DNA from: Veronia nyctiphanis
GTDB lineage: Bacteria > Pseudomonadota > Gammaproteobacteria > Enterobacterales > Vibrionaceae
NCBI RefSeq assembly: GCF_004116385.1
Contig: NZ_PEIB01000037.1
Span: 1-42,826 of the forward strand
Length of the DNA: 42,826 nucleotides
Reading direction: 5' to 3'
How positions within the stretch are numbered: position 1 is the first letter of the stretch; each line of letters starts with the position of its first letter. Shown in pieces: positions 20,011 to 31,272 of the stretch. A program made the position numbers and the translations under genes. The notes beneath the pieces are model-generated. The model saw only the letters and a list, made by a program, of their open reading frames with translations. It did no database searches and was not told the DNA's origin.

Positions 20011-21455
20011 TTACTGGGTAGGATTTACAGGGACTGGGACTGCCAATGATTCAGGGTACCCCCTTGACGCTGCTTGTTTCCTTGCCAGAGACGTTACATC
20101 GCTTTCAGTAAGCACCGAAGACGCCAAATTCGTCGGACTTTCCCACCCTTCTGTCAAATGAATGCTGCCTTGTTCATTCAAATGACGAACAATTTTATCT
20201 ATCGCAACCAGCGCGGAGGACGCTTTCACTGTTTCGACTCTCGCATAATGGTCACCAACAAATGACGTATCCGCTGCACGCAGGCTAGGCTCAGCTCCCG
20301 GTATCTGCTGGGCGCCACATAACGGCTTTCCGCCTACTTCAGCATCATTGAACGCTGGCATCCACTGGGAAAAATGCTCGATAGCTCGTTCAGTTCTTTC
20401 TCGCATCTCATCAAGCTGCCAGCCTATATCAATCTTGTTAAGGAAAGACGTTGCCAGCTTAGGTTGTGCACTGCGTTCATCACTGCTCACGAGGCCATTG
20501 TCGAACAGGGTAATGTTTTTTGTCATACCATGAAGTTGGAAGAAACCATCGGGGTAAGGCGTCAGCTGTGCCATACCCGTTGGAGTGCCTCGCTCCCCGT
20601 GGACAATCACTTCAGGCCAGTGTCCTTGCTGTGATGGCCAATGTGCAATGTAAGCCGCTTTGTACTCGACCATACGTTTCTTGGGAGCCTGAACTAAATC
20701 GTCGACAATGCCAGTCCGGAATCCACAAGCATTAATCACAAAATCGACATCTTGGGCCGATTCAATACCATATCTATCGGTCGCGGTGATTTTCCAACCC
20801 TTTGTGGTCTCAACAACGTCTTTAACCCTGTGCTTCAGCTTGATGTCACAACACGTGCTGTTTTGTAGTCCAAGTGTCGCGGATGCAGAAAGACGGAATA
20901 CACTGACGCCGTACTCTTCAACAAGCACCACTGGTATTTAAGCTTGTCGAGATCCATAAACTTGGCAACAGGTATCATCCATTCGTCAGGCGTGTTGGGT
21001 TCATCAGGTAGAGGCTGCTCAGACAAGTCATCCATGTCAGCGCGGCTGTATAAACGGAAGTAATTGTCCGGCTCACCGAGCACTTTGTTGCTTTCATTTT
21101 GTGTCACTAATTGACGATAATTTGCCGTCAACGTTTTGAGCCTTGGAATTATGTCTTCTGGGGCGCCTTTATCAATAGTTGGCACCGCAATGACAGTCGG
21201 CCGTCGGTTAACGGTATGAGGATAAGCGCGCACCAGATTGATGGATTGCTCGAGCAATCGTAAGCACTGCTCTTCGCTTATTTCACGATAGAGGTTTCCA
21301 CCCGCGTGTAAATGACAAATAGGTGGGCCGCTTACAAGGCTCTCACTGGATTCAAAAAGTACACTCTCAACCCCTAAAGAGGAAAGACGCAAGGCAGCCG
21401 TTGAACCAGCTACTCCGCCCCCAATGATACCTACACGAAATCCTTTGTTTTTCAA
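20011..21455 (-). CDS. FAD-dependent oxidoreductase (frameshifted near 20933-20934)
   Basis: A Rossmann FAD-binding motif opens the protein (VGIIGGGVAGSTAALRLSSLGVE) and a second conserved region VDFVINACGFRTG lies mid-protein; no membrane segment is visible. Substrate unknown. As sequenced it is split into 20835-21455 and 20011-20931. Adding one C on the coding strand (TACCAGTGG to TACCCAGTGG) joins them as LKYPVVLVEEYGVSVFRLS into 481 residues. It lies alone between bcp and perM with a terminator at each end. The family is recognised only at the fold level. Confidence 0.82.
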
Positions 21456-21520
21456 ATCAACCTCAACAGGATATTTACGCTTCGACAGGGCTTCTATGCC
21501 CTAAAGACGGCTTGGTAAAA

Positions 21521-21541
21521 TGCCGGGTAACTTCCCCGGCA
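21521..21541 (-). terminator. Probable terminator of perM
   Basis: Stem TGCCGGG (21521-21527) pairs with CCCGGCA (21535-21541); on the minus strand it is followed by a short run of four T. It lies about 33 bases past the perM stop. The T run is short, so termination may be partial. Confidence 0.5.
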
Positions 21542-21573
21542 AGTTCAGTTTGATGGTATTACGTTAGAACATC

Positions 21574-22644
21574 CTATTCAGATTTAGCCTCTTCTAAATC
21601 AGATGTCGGAAATGCATTCCAAACTGCTTTAACCAATGTGGCAAGAGGGATAGCAAAGAAGACGCCCCAGAAACCCCACAGACCACCAAAAAACAGCACC
21701 GCAACAATAATGGCAACAGGGTGCAAGTTGACTGCCTCTGAAAACAGTAGAGGGACGAGAAGGTTGCCATCAAGCGCCTGAATAACGCCGTATGCCAGCA
21801 TCAGATAACCTAGCTCAGGCGTCAGTCCCCATTGAAACAGCGCCACAAAGAAAATAGGCACAGTGACTGCCACGGCACCAATGTATGGGATCAAGACTGA
21901 TAGTCCAGTTGCAACACTCAACAAAGCGGCATAACGAAGGTCAAGAATGGAAAAAGTGATGTACGTTGCTACACCGACAATCATAATCTCAGTGACCTTG
22001 CCACGAATGTAATTGGTGATCTGCATATTCATTTCTACGCCTACTTTATCGGTGAGGCGACGGTTGCGGGGCAGCACCCGAAAGAAGGCAGACATCATCT
22101 GGTCTTTGTCTTTGAGGAGGAAGAAAGCCAACAAAGGCACCAGAATAAGGTAAATCAGCACCGTAACAATGCTCACGAGAGAAGCCAGTGAAATGGTTAC
22201 AACACTCTCACCCAGCTTCAGCACCCTATCTTGCAACGTATCGAGAAACGTCGTCACCATATGTGGCTGGATGAGCTCAGGGTATTGCTCTGGCAGTTTT
22301 GATACGAAGCTTTGCAGGCCGTTAAACATCTTCGGCAAATCAGACATCAGGTTAACCACCTGCGTCCATATCGTCGGCATCAAACCGAGGAAGGCAATCA
22401 GCATTAGCCCGGCGAAGAGTATTAAGACCACAGAGACCGAGACTGTCCGGTTCAAACCAAGACCGATCATCCGGTTGACTGGCCACTCAAGTAAGTAAGC
22501 AATGACAATAGCGACCAATAGCGGCGTAAGTAAGTTACCGAAAAAATAGATAGTGACAAAACCAATGAGGAGCAACATCACCAGACTCACTGCATGTGGG
22601 TCTGAGAACCGCCGTTTATACCAGCGGCTGAGCATTTCAAACAT
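21574..22644 (-). CDS. perM: AI-2E family transporter PerM
   Basis: Multi-pass inner-membrane protein of the AI-2E transporter family, 356 residues. Paired hydrophobic segments at the N-terminus (SLVMLLLIGFVTIYFFG, LLVAIVIAYLLEWPV), a hydrophilic middle, then LVPLLAFFLLKDKD and the family-typical C-terminal block (GLSVLIPYIGAVAVTVPI, GNLLVPLLFSEAVNLHPV). In E. coli perM is next to bepA as here; its exact transported substrate is unsettled. Confidence 0.9.
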   Translation of the reverse strand: MFEMLSRWYKRRFSDPHAVSLVMLLLIGFVTIYFFGNLLTPLLVAIVIAYLLEWPVNRMIGLGLNRTVSVSVVLILFAGLMLIAFLGLMPTIWTQVVNLMSDLPKMFNGLQSFVSKLPEQYPELIQPHMVTTFLDTLQDRVLKLGESVVTISLASLVSIVTVLIYLILVPLLAFFLLKDKDQMMSAFFRVLPRNRRLTDKVGVEMNMQITNYIRGKVTEIMIVGVATYITFSILDLRYAALLSVATGLSVLIPYIGAVAVTVPIFFVALFQWGLTPELGYLMLAYGVIQALDGNLLVPLLFSEAVNLHPVAIIVAVLFFGGLWGFWGVFFAIPLATLVKAVWNAFPTSDLEEAKSE

Positions 22645-22656
22645 TCTTCTTCCCGT

Positions 22657-22878
22657 TTACTGTTTGATGACTAGTAGGACTGTCGCAAATGCATCAGTCG
22701 ATTTTGTTACCTGAAAAGCCTGCTTGAGCAAATATCGGTGAATATCTTGTTCTGATGCAGCATCCGATATCATGATCATCAATCCTTGCCCTTTATCCAA
22801 CCCTGTACAAGCTCGCTTCACCAGCAACAAGCTCATAGGACATCGTTGATCTCGTAAATCAAGGGATTGAATTTCCAT
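22657..22878 (-). CDS. TusA/SirA-family sulfurtransferase-like protein
   Basis: 73 residues with the family signature LRDQRCPMSLLLVKRA, in which Cys13 of the Cys-Pro pair would carry persulfide. TusA-fold proteins shuttle sulfur in the cytoplasm for tRNA thiolation and other pathways; this copy is short and its partners are unknown. It starts upstream of perM on the same strand with 12 bases between, so the two are probably co-transcribed. Confidence 0.85.
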   Translation of the reverse strand: MEIQSLDLRDQRCPMSLLLVKRACTGLDKGQGLMIMISDAASEQDIHRYLLKQAFQVTKSTDAFATVLLVIKQ

Positions 22879-23012
22879 TATCTTTCGCTGCTGGCTATTA
22901 TCAGAAGCATTGTAAAGGACAAAAGTATTAACACCAAAGAAACCCTCGTGTGAATTGGGTGTCTATTTGTTTACACCACAAGTTTTTTCGACAGAGGTTT
23001 ACCAACTACGAT

Positions 23013-24467
23013 ATGCCTAAAATCCGTAAATCCTTGCTCGGTCTGTTCGTCGGCGTTCTGTTTAATTCTCCCTTAACGTTTGCCGATACATCAGGATATG
23101 GTTTGCCTGATCTGGGCACCGCAGCAGCCAGCACACTCACTATCGACAGAGAAAGGGAATATGGTGATGCATTCGTACGAATTCTGCGTGCGCAGCAGCC
23201 GATAGTGACAGATCCGCTGTTGAATCATTATGTCAACGATTTGGGCAGTCGCTTGGTCGGCAGTGCCAACGATGTGAAAACGCCTTTCACGTTTATGTTA
23301 ATACAAAAAAATGACATCAATGCGTTTGCGTTCTTCGGCGGCCATATCGCGCTACATACCGGATTGTTCCGCTATGCACAGACAGAAAGTGAGTTGGCAT
23401 CTGTCATGGCTCATGAGATTGCTCACCAGACCCAACGTCACCTTGCCCGCGCGATGGAAGATCAGGCAAGACGCACTCCCCTGACCATCGCAGCGACAGT
23501 AGGGTCAGTGCTGTTAGCCATTGCAGCACCAGAAGCAGGCATTGCTGCTGCGCATGCGACAGCTGCTGCAACCGTACAAAGTAAAATTAATTATACGCGC
23601 GACAATGAGAAAGAGGCAGACCGCATTGGCATCAGTATTCTGTCCCGAGCAGGATTCGATACCCGAGCGATGCCAACATTTTTTACCCGGCTTGCTGACC
23701 AGTACCGCTATGCATCAACGCCGCCAGAGTTTTTGCTGACACACCCCCTGCCTGACTCCAGGGTGTCAGACACCCGAGCGCGAGCACAGAATTATCCAAC
23801 AAAATCCGTCTCCGTATCAGAGAACTATCAACTGGCAAGAGCCCGGGTCATCGCTCGCTACACAGAGAGCAAAGCTGCGTTAGACTGGTTTAATCGCAAG
23901 CTTAAAGTGGCACCAAAATCGCTGAAAGCCCCTTTACAATTCGGCAAAGCATTACTCAGCATTGATGAAGGAAAGTTTAAAGAGGCCAAGGTGCTACTAT
24001 TGCCTTTGTACCAGTCTGAGCCTGCTAACCTCTTTTACCTCGATGCCATGACAGATTTGGATTTGGCTCAGGGGCAAACAAGCTCGGCTATTTCACGTCT
24101 CAGAAAAGCGCTGGACGTTAATCCTGAAAACGGTGTTCTCAAGCTAAATCTTGCCTACGCACTCAACAAAGCAGGCCAATTTGAAGACGCTATCAGCCTG
24201 CTGCAGCACTACACACACCTCGCTCCCGACAATATTATTGCCTTCACCATGCTCCAGGAGGCATTTGAAAAGAACGGTAATCGCCATGGTGCACTGGCAG
24301 CTCAGGCAGAAACCTTCGCACTACAAGCAAGGTGGGACGACGCTATCAATAATTACAGCCTCGCCAGCGAGTTGGTTCCTCTGGGCAGTCTTGATCAAGC
24401 AAGATATGATGCACGTATTGATCAGTTGCGGACCAAGCAACTGCGATTTAACCAGCTAAGAAACTGA
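23013..24467 (+). CDS. bepA: Periplasmic metalloprotease/chaperone BepA (M48 with TPR)
   Basis: Maintains outer-membrane assembly by degrading stalled BAM or LptD substrates. The ATG at 23013 begins a signal peptide (IRKSLLGLFVGVLFNSPLTFA); an upstream in-frame ATG at 22950 adds 21 unlikely residues. Zinc motif HEIAH (His134, Glu135, His138), third ligand Glu201 (NEKEADRIG) and the lid histidine His244 (LTHPLPDSR) are visible. TPR repeats fill the C-terminal third. 484 residues, near the E. coli 487. Followed by yfgD, as in E. coli. Confidence 0.93.
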   Translation: MPKIRKSLLGLFVGVLFNSPLTFADTSGYGLPDLGTAAASTLTIDREREYGDAFVRILRAQQPIVTDPLLNHYVNDLGSRLVGSANDVKTPFTFMLIQKNDINAFAFFGGHIALHTGLFRYAQTESELASVMAHEIAHQTQRHLARAMEDQARRTPLTIAATVGSVLLAIAAPEAGIAAAHATAAATVQSKINYTRDNEKEADRIGISILSRAGFDTRAMPTFFTRLADQYRYASTPPEFLLTHPLPDSRVSDTRARAQNYPTKSVSVSENYQLARARVIARYTESKAALDWFNRKLKVAPKSLKAPLQFGKALLSIDEGKFKEAKVLLLPLYQSEPANLFYLDAMTDLDLAQGQTSSAISRLRKALDVNPENGVLKLNLAYALNKAGQFEDAISLLQHYTHLAPDNIIAFTMLQEAFEKNGNRHGALAAQAETFALQARWDDAINNYSLASELVPLGSLDQARYDARIDQLRTKQLRFNQLRN

Positions 24468-24501
24468 CGCTGTCAGAGCAATTAAAGAGTAAGGAATATT
24501 C

Positions 24502-25442
<941 letters not shown>

Positions 25443-25458
25443 ACAAAGGAGTATTCAT

Positions 25459-25872
25459 GTGACTGTCAGGCAACTTAGGTACCTCGCACTCAGCGCGCAT
25501 TTAGCTATGATGGCACTCGTCGTACTTTGGCACAGTGTGCTGTTCCCTCATGCGGATATTAGCTCTGTCGGGTTGACGGTTGGTTGGTTACTTCCACTAA
25601 TGCTTCCATTGCCAGGTATATTGAAAGGCAAGCCATACACCCATGCGTGGGCAAATTTCATCCTGATGTTTTACTTCCTTCACGCCCTGACAATGATCTG
25701 GGTAGACGAAGGCAAACAAGGCATCGCCATCGCTGAGTTGATATTGACCAGTATTTCCTTCCTTGCCAACGTCAAGTACGCCAAGCTGCGTGGACGGGAG
25801 CTGGGGCTAGGGCTGAAAAAACTGTCTCAGGTGGAGAAAGACGAAAAAGCTTTTTTTGAATCGTCAAATTGA
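25459..25872 (+). CDS. DUF2069 family inner-membrane protein
   Basis: 137 residues, four likely membrane segments (LSAHLAMMALVVLWHSVLF, LTVGWLLPLMLPLPGI, WANFILMFYFLHALTMIW, IAIAELILTSISFLANV) and a charged C-terminal tail. The GTG start follows AAAGGAG; the nearby ATG at 25457 runs straight into TGA. Function unknown. Last gene of the bepA-yfgD-wrbA group. Confidence 0.85.
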   Translation: MTVRQLRYLALSAHLAMMALVVLWHSVLFPHADISSVGLTVGWLLPLMLPLPGILKGKPYTHAWANFILMFYFLHALTMIWVDEGKQGIAIAELILTSISFLANVKYAKLRGRELGLGLKKLSQVEKDEKAFFESSN

Positions 25873-25902
25873 TGTCTTGGTTGCTATGTGCTTAACGCTG
25901 GC

Positions 25903-25935
25903 ATAAAAAAAGCAGGCTAACGCCTGCTTTTTTTT
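25903..25935. terminator. Bidirectional terminator between DUF2069 and DUF2066 genes
   Basis: Stem AAAGCAGGC / GCCTGCTTT with loop TAAC, extended by A and T runs on the two sides. It serves both converging transcripts. Confidence 0.87.
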
Positions 25936-25953
25936 GTACTCAGAACAAATCAA

Positions 25954-27150
25954 TTACTGACTATCGTCACCACCGTTGTCCACGACCTCAGTACTTTGTA
26001 TATCCTGTTCTGTGCCCTCAGTGGCGACTTCCGTGGCAATCTCAGTACTTGAGGTACCGTCCTGAACCGTTTCTGTGGTGACAGGTGCTGGTACAGGCAG
26101 CTTTGCAATGCCCTGCCAACGGTAATTCAGTCTCAGTGGTACCACATTACCATCAACAATTTCAGTGTCTGCGTCCTGTTTGCGGATTCGGCGGTCAACC
26201 GTTAATTCGTTGTTGAATACGTCCTCAGAACTCAACAAGCTGATTCTGTAAGTCACCAGCTCCTTGCTTAACGTTTCCAGCTCCATAGAGGCGATAGAGT
26301 TAAGACCTTTCAGCGTTCTCTCTAAAGCAAAATAATCTTCAGATGACTGAAGACCTGAAACAGACAGCAGTGTCGTGTTGGTTGCATCATTGCCTAACGA
26401 TACCGCAGTACGGCTGGCATATTGATCGGCAATCTGATCAACCACGCTGTTCAGCATAGCGTTAATTTCACCTGACTCAGACCCTGACACAGGCGCAGAG
26501 TATTTCATGTCTGCAAATTTGGGGTACAGCTGCCAGCTCAAGCGGTTGCGGCGAATTTTCACCAACACCACACCATCAGGGTTGTAACGCTCACTGACAT
26601 CACTCAATGGATTCACAAAGCCACCCCAGATATCTGGTACAGACACGTTCACCACGTCATCGAAGTCACCCACAGGTACCAAAATAGGCAAGCCGCGTCG
26701 CTCCCCTTCAGCTTTGAGCACAGACACCATGTCGTTTTCCGACTGCTCCCAGATAACATTGCGTCCGTTGGCGCCGTCCTCAACCAGCCAAAAAAGCACA
26801 TAGGGTCTTGGTTCCCCCCAGAAAGTGGCGTCAGCCTGAATAAGCAGAGCGCGAATTTTACTGCTTTCGAATCCTGCTATCAGTGTCTTTTGCTCATTTT
26901 TCTCGCCGTAACCGACCGAAGAGATAAAGGTATCAACAGAACCCAAAGATTTTTTGACGACCGGATTTTCAGTGATCTCTGATTGACCCGAGACCCTCAC
27001 TAACACTTCCAGCATTGCCTGTTGCTTAGCCGCCAGCTCCGTTGCCGTATCACTGTCTTCCACTGGCACCTCAGCATTGTAGAGCGATGAGGCAAAAGCG
27101 GTGAATGAAGCTAGAAAAAGTGTCGAAATTAAAACAAGTAACCTTAACAT
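25954..27150 (-). CDS. DUF2066 domain-containing secreted protein
   Basis: 398 residues. Signal peptide at the N-terminus (LRLLVLISTLFLASFTAFA), then the DUF2066 domain (about 25-340, with LAAKQQAMLEVLVRVSGQ and PDGVVLVKIRRN) and a low-complexity Thr/Glu-rich tail (about 355-398). Function unknown; probably periplasmic. A 20-bp palindrome lies 36 bases upstream of its start. Confidence 0.88.
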   Translation of the reverse strand: MLRLLVLISTLFLASFTAFASSLYNAEVPVEDSDTATELAAKQQAMLEVLVRVSGQSEITENPVVKKSLGSVDTFISSVGYGEKNEQKTLIAGFESSKIRALLIQADATFWGEPRPYVLFWLVEDGANGRNVIWEQSENDMVSVLKAEGERRGLPILVPVGDFDDVVNVSVPDIWGGFVNPLSDVSERYNPDGVVLVKIRRNRLSWQLYPKFADMKYSAPVSGSESGEINAMLNSVVDQIADQYASRTAVSLGNDATNTTLLSVSGLQSSEDYFALERTLKGLNSIASMELETLSKELVTYRISLLSSEDVFNNELTVDRRIRKQDADTEIVDGNVVPLRLNYRWQGIAKLPVPAPVTTETVQDGTSSTEIATEVATEGTEQDIQSTEVVDNGGDDSQ

Positions 27151-27185
27151 ATCCGTGCCGTTAGTCTTTTTGATTGACTCTGATC

Positions 27186-27205
27186 ATAATCGTAACCACG
27201 ATTAT
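27186..27205. promoter_or_regulatory. Perfect palindrome, candidate operator
   Basis: Arms ATAATCGT and ACGATTAT separated by AACC form a perfect 8-bp inverted repeat upstream of the DUF2066 gene and 168 bases upstream of uraA. The size suits a dimeric repressor. I do not match it to a named regulator. Confidence 0.4.
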
Positions 27206-27334
27206 TCAGCAATGCCAAATCAGGGAAAATGCGCCTGAATCACCCTAATGTGGCGCTTTAATATGCAAAACATTGTCGGAATGACCCATATCATGGAAAG
27301 CTTCTGCTGTTTGAAGGTATTCAGAATGCCCGTG

Positions 27335-27360
27335 TGCTAGTATTCCGCGATTTTTTACAG
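27335..27360 (+). promoter_or_regulatory. uraA promoter with GATTTTTT start region
   Basis: An extended -10 (TGC TAGTAT, 27335-27343) is followed after five bases by GATTTTTT (27349-27356). E. coli codBA and upp have the same start context, where UTP level selects between productive transcripts and reiterative addition of U. The -35 is weak, as is common with an extended -10. That this gene encodes the uracil permease fits such control. Confidence 0.55.
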
Positions 27361-27372
27361 AGGGATAGCTTA

Positions 27373-28614
27373 ATGATGCAGATACTCCAAGGCGCACAGA
27401 TGCTTTTTGTCGCATTTGGCGCACTGGTTTTGGTTCCACTATTAACCGGGCTTGATCCAAATGTTGCGCTGTTTGGCGCGGGCGTTGGCACTCTTTTATT
27501 TCAAATTATCACTAAACGCTCAGTACCTATCTTTCTTGCTTCCTCGTTTGCGTTTATTGCCCCCATTTTATATGGCGTTCAGGCTTGGGGCGTCCCCGCT
27601 ACCATGGGCGGGCTAATGGCAGCAGGCGCTGTCTATGTGATGCTCGGTGGTTTAATAAAAGTTAAAGGCATTAACTTTATCCATAAGCTGTTACCACCTG
27701 TCGTTGTTGGGCCTGTCATCATGGTCATTGGCCTGGGGCTTGCTCCGGCCGCGGTAAATATGGCGCTCGGTAAATCAGGAGACGGCGGCACTGTTTTGGT
27801 TGATGGATCAGCAGCATTATCTATCTCACTGGTCTCATTGCTGACAACCATTATTATCTCGGTATATGCAAAGGGGATTTTCAGGCTGGTACCTATCCTT
27901 GCTGGAATTGTCGCGGGCTATACGACCGCACTGTTTTACGGTGTTGTGGACTTTACCCCCATTCACAATGCAGCGTGGTTAGCCATTCCTGACTTCACGC
28001 TGCCGGAATTCAATATCAACGCCATCCTTTTCATGATCCCTGTCGCGATAGCACCTGCCGTTGAGCATGTTGGCGATATGCTTGCCATTTCAAATGTCAC
28101 GGGCAAAGACTATCTGAAAAAGCCGGGGCTACACCGCACTATCTCCGGCGACGGTGTTGCCACCATGATGGCATCAATGGTGGGTGCGCCACCCAATACC
28201 ACTTACAGTGAAGTAACTGGCGCAGTCATGTTAACCAAGACATTTAATCCGGTCATCATGACATGGGCGGCTGTAACGGCAATCGTATTGGCCTTTGTTG
28301 GTAAGCTCGGAGCGGTGCTTCAAACGATTCCTGTTCCCGTCATGGGTGGGATCATGATCCTGCTGTTTGGCTCTATTGCCACAGTGGGTTTGAACACCTT
28401 GATCAGCAAACAAGTCGATCTTCACAAATCACGTAATTTGGTCATTGTTGCCGTTACTTTGGTGTTTGGTATTGGCGGAATGGCGTTTGGAATTGGCGAG
28501 TTCAGCCTTCAAGGAATCAGCCTGTGTGGTATTGTCGCCATCATTCTGAATCTTGTGCTGCCACAGGATATGGGCGAAAACGATGTCGCGAATCAGGCAT
28601 CCGGCAAGAAATAG
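27373..28614 (+). CDS. uraA: Uracil permease UraA (NCS2 family)
   Basis: Proton-coupled uracil importer in the inner membrane, 413 residues from the ATG at 27373, which follows GAGGGATAG; an earlier in-frame ATG at 27334 lies upstream of the probable transcript start. Many hydrophobic segments; substrate-site glutamates are in PAVEHVGDM and NTTYSEVTG, the family signature region. Unlike E. coli, where upp-uraA form one operon, here uraA faces upp convergently and has its own promoter. Confidence 0.95.
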   Translation: MMQILQGAQMLFVAFGALVLVPLLTGLDPNVALFGAGVGTLLFQIITKRSVPIFLASSFAFIAPILYGVQAWGVPATMGGLMAAGAVYVMLGGLIKVKGINFIHKLLPPVVVGPVIMVIGLGLAPAAVNMALGKSGDGGTVLVDGSAALSISLVSLLTTIIISVYAKGIFRLVPILAGIVAGYTTALFYGVVDFTPIHNAAWLAIPDFTLPEFNINAILFMIPVAIAPAVEHVGDMLAISNVTGKDYLKKPGLHRTISGDGVATMMASMVGAPPNTTYSEVTGAVMLTKTFNPVIMTWAAVTAIVLAFVGKLGAVLQTIPVPVMGGIMILLFGSIATVGLNTLISKQVDLHKSRNLVIVAVTLVFGIGGMAFGIGEFSLQGISLCGIVAIILNLVLPQDMGENDVANQASGKK

Positions 28615-28635
28615 ACCAAAGAAATACCACAAAAG

Positions 28636-28662
28636 AAAAAGGGCCTCACTGAGGCCCTTTGA
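28636..28662. terminator. Bidirectional terminator between uraA and upp
   Basis: Stem AAAGGGCCTC (28638-28647) pairs with GAGGCCCTTT (28651-28660), with a short loop. Preceded by an A run, so it works best for the minus-strand upp transcript and may also end uraA. Confidence 0.8.
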
Positions 28663-28697
28663 TGTTTCGAAAAGAGATAGACGTTAGTGTCAGAGGA

Positions 28698-29323
28698 TTA
28701 CTTAGTACCAAATATCTTATCCCCTGCGTCACCGAGACCTGGCACGATGTAGCCTTTGTCGTTCAGCTTCTCGTCGATAGCCGCCGTATACAGCTCAACC
28801 TCAGGGTGAGCTTTTTCAAGCGCCGCAATGCCTTCAGGCGCAGCGACTAACACCAGTACTTTAATATTGTTGCAGCCATTCTCTTTCAACAAATCAATGG
28901 TTGCGATCATTGAACCGCCCGTCGCCAACATAGGGTCGACCACCAGCGCCATGCGCTCATTGATGTTACTGGCCAGTTTGTGGAAGTACGGCACAGGCTC
29001 CAAGGTTTCTTCGTCACGGTAGATTCCCACCACACTGATACGGGCACTTGGTACGTGTTCAAGCACACCATCCATCATACCAAGGCCTGCGCGCAGGATT
29101 GGCACAACGGTGACTTTCTTGCCTTTGATTTGGTCAACTTCAACCGGGCCGTTCCAGCCCTCAATCACCACTTTTTCGGTTTCGAAATCTGCCGTCGCTT
29201 CATACGTCAGGAGCTGCCTACTTCTGTCGCCAGTTCGCGAAAACGCTTGGTGCTGATATCACCTTCACGCATCAGGCCAATTTTGTGCTTCACTAACGGG
29301 TGATTCACTTCGACGATTTTCAT
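28698..29323 (-). CDS. upp: Uracil phosphoribosyltransferase (frameshifted near 29213)
   Basis: Salvages uracil to UMP using PRPP. The PRPP-binding signature [18 protein letters not shown] is intact, as is the C-terminal uracil-binding region [11 protein letters not shown]. As sequenced, the first 37 codons from ATG 29323 ([20 protein letters not shown]) run into a stop. Adding one C (AGCTCCTG to AGCCTCCTG) gives [22 protein letters not shown] and 208 residues, the same as E. coli Upp. A perfect TATAAT hexamer lies 32 bases upstream. Divergent from purMN. Confidence 0.94.
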
Positions 29324-29354
29324 CACAAACTCCTGCTTAAATTAAAACGCTGGG

Positions 29355-29360
29355 ATTATA
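29355..29360 (-). promoter_or_regulatory. upp promoter -10 hexamer
   Basis: Perfect TATAAT on the minus strand preceded by GTG; the -35 is poor. About seven bases downstream the initial transcript would begin near GTTTTAA. Confidence 0.55.
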
Positions 29361-29423
29361 CACGAGAATATAGGTACAGATACCAATGCGTGCCATCCTC
29401 TGCACAGACTGTGAAAGCAGATG

Positions 29424-29439
29424 ACGCAAACGTTTTCTT
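29424..29439 (+). promoter_or_regulatory. PurR operator of purMN
   Basis: ACGCAAACGTTTTCTT matches the 16-bp E. coli PurR consensus at essentially every position. It overlaps the -35 region of an extended -10 promoter (TGT TAAAAT, 29454-29462) 40 bases ahead of the purM start, the classic arrangement for hypoxanthine/guanine-dependent repression. Confidence 0.85.
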
Positions 29440-29477
29440 TTTGACTGATGCGCTGTTAAAATGGCGCCGCTTTTTAG

Positions 29478-30536
<1,059 letters not shown>

Positions 30537-30544
<8 letters not shown>

Positions 30545-31175
30545 GAAGAAAAAAGTTGTTGTTCTGATTTCAGGGAACGGATCAAACCTTCAAGCAATCA
30601 TCGATCAATGCCACGGGCAAGATGCTGACATCGTTGCAGTTATCTCCAACAAAGCTGACGCATATGGGCTCGAAAGAGCCCAAAACGCAGACATTCCCGC
30701 TCAAGTCATTCTGAGTAAAGGAAAAACCCGTGAAGTATTTGACGGCCAGTTGATGGAAGCCATTGAACGTCACCAGCCGGACTTGGTCGTTTTGGCTGGA
30801 TTCATGCGGATCTTAACCCCTGAGTTTGTTCGTCAATATCAGGGCAAAATGATCAATATCCACCCTTCTTTGTTACCCAAGTACCAGGGGCTGAATACCC
30901 ACCAGCGTGCGATTGACGCTGGAGATGCGGAACATGGCGCATCGGTACATTTTGTCACTGAGGAGTTGGACGGCGGACCTGTGATCGTACAGGCACGTGT
31001 TCCCGTTTTTGATGATGACGCCGCCAGCGAGCTGGCTGCTCGTGTTCAGACGCAGGAGTTACGTATCTACCCACTGGCAGTGAAATGGTTCTGTTCTGGC
31101 AGACTTATCATGAATGGTGCCCATGCAGAGCTTGATAATGCGGCTCTGAGCCCAGCAGGCTACGCTGCGGACTGA
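30537..31175 (+). CDS. purN: Phosphoribosylglycinamide formyltransferase PurN
   Basis: Transfers the formyl group from 10-formyl-tetrahydrofolate to GAR in purine synthesis. 212 residues from a GTG start that overlaps the purM end. Catalytic triad residues lie in [18 protein letters not shown] (Asn, His) and [11 protein letters not shown] (Asp); the GAR-binding loop is ISGNGSNLQ. Second gene of purMN, followed by a strong terminator. Confidence 0.95.
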
Positions 31176-31201
31176 TTTGCTTGTCGATATGGTCATGCAA
31201 T

Positions 31202-31228
31202 AAAAAACGCGCTAACAGCGCGTTTTTT
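31202..31228. terminator. Bidirectional terminator after purN
   Basis: Perfect 12-bp stem (31202-31213 with 31217-31228) with a 3-nt loop, A6 on one side and T6 on the other. Serves purN and the converging yafJ. Confidence 0.9.
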
Positions 31229-31272
31229 GTTTCAAGAAAACGATGACGTTTTCAATGCGTCAAAGGGATAAA

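Noticed and set aside
25903-25935. Strong hairpin as a CRISPR or small RNA element
   Set aside because: Single copy, placed between two converging genes with flanking A and T runs; a normal bidirectional terminator explains it.
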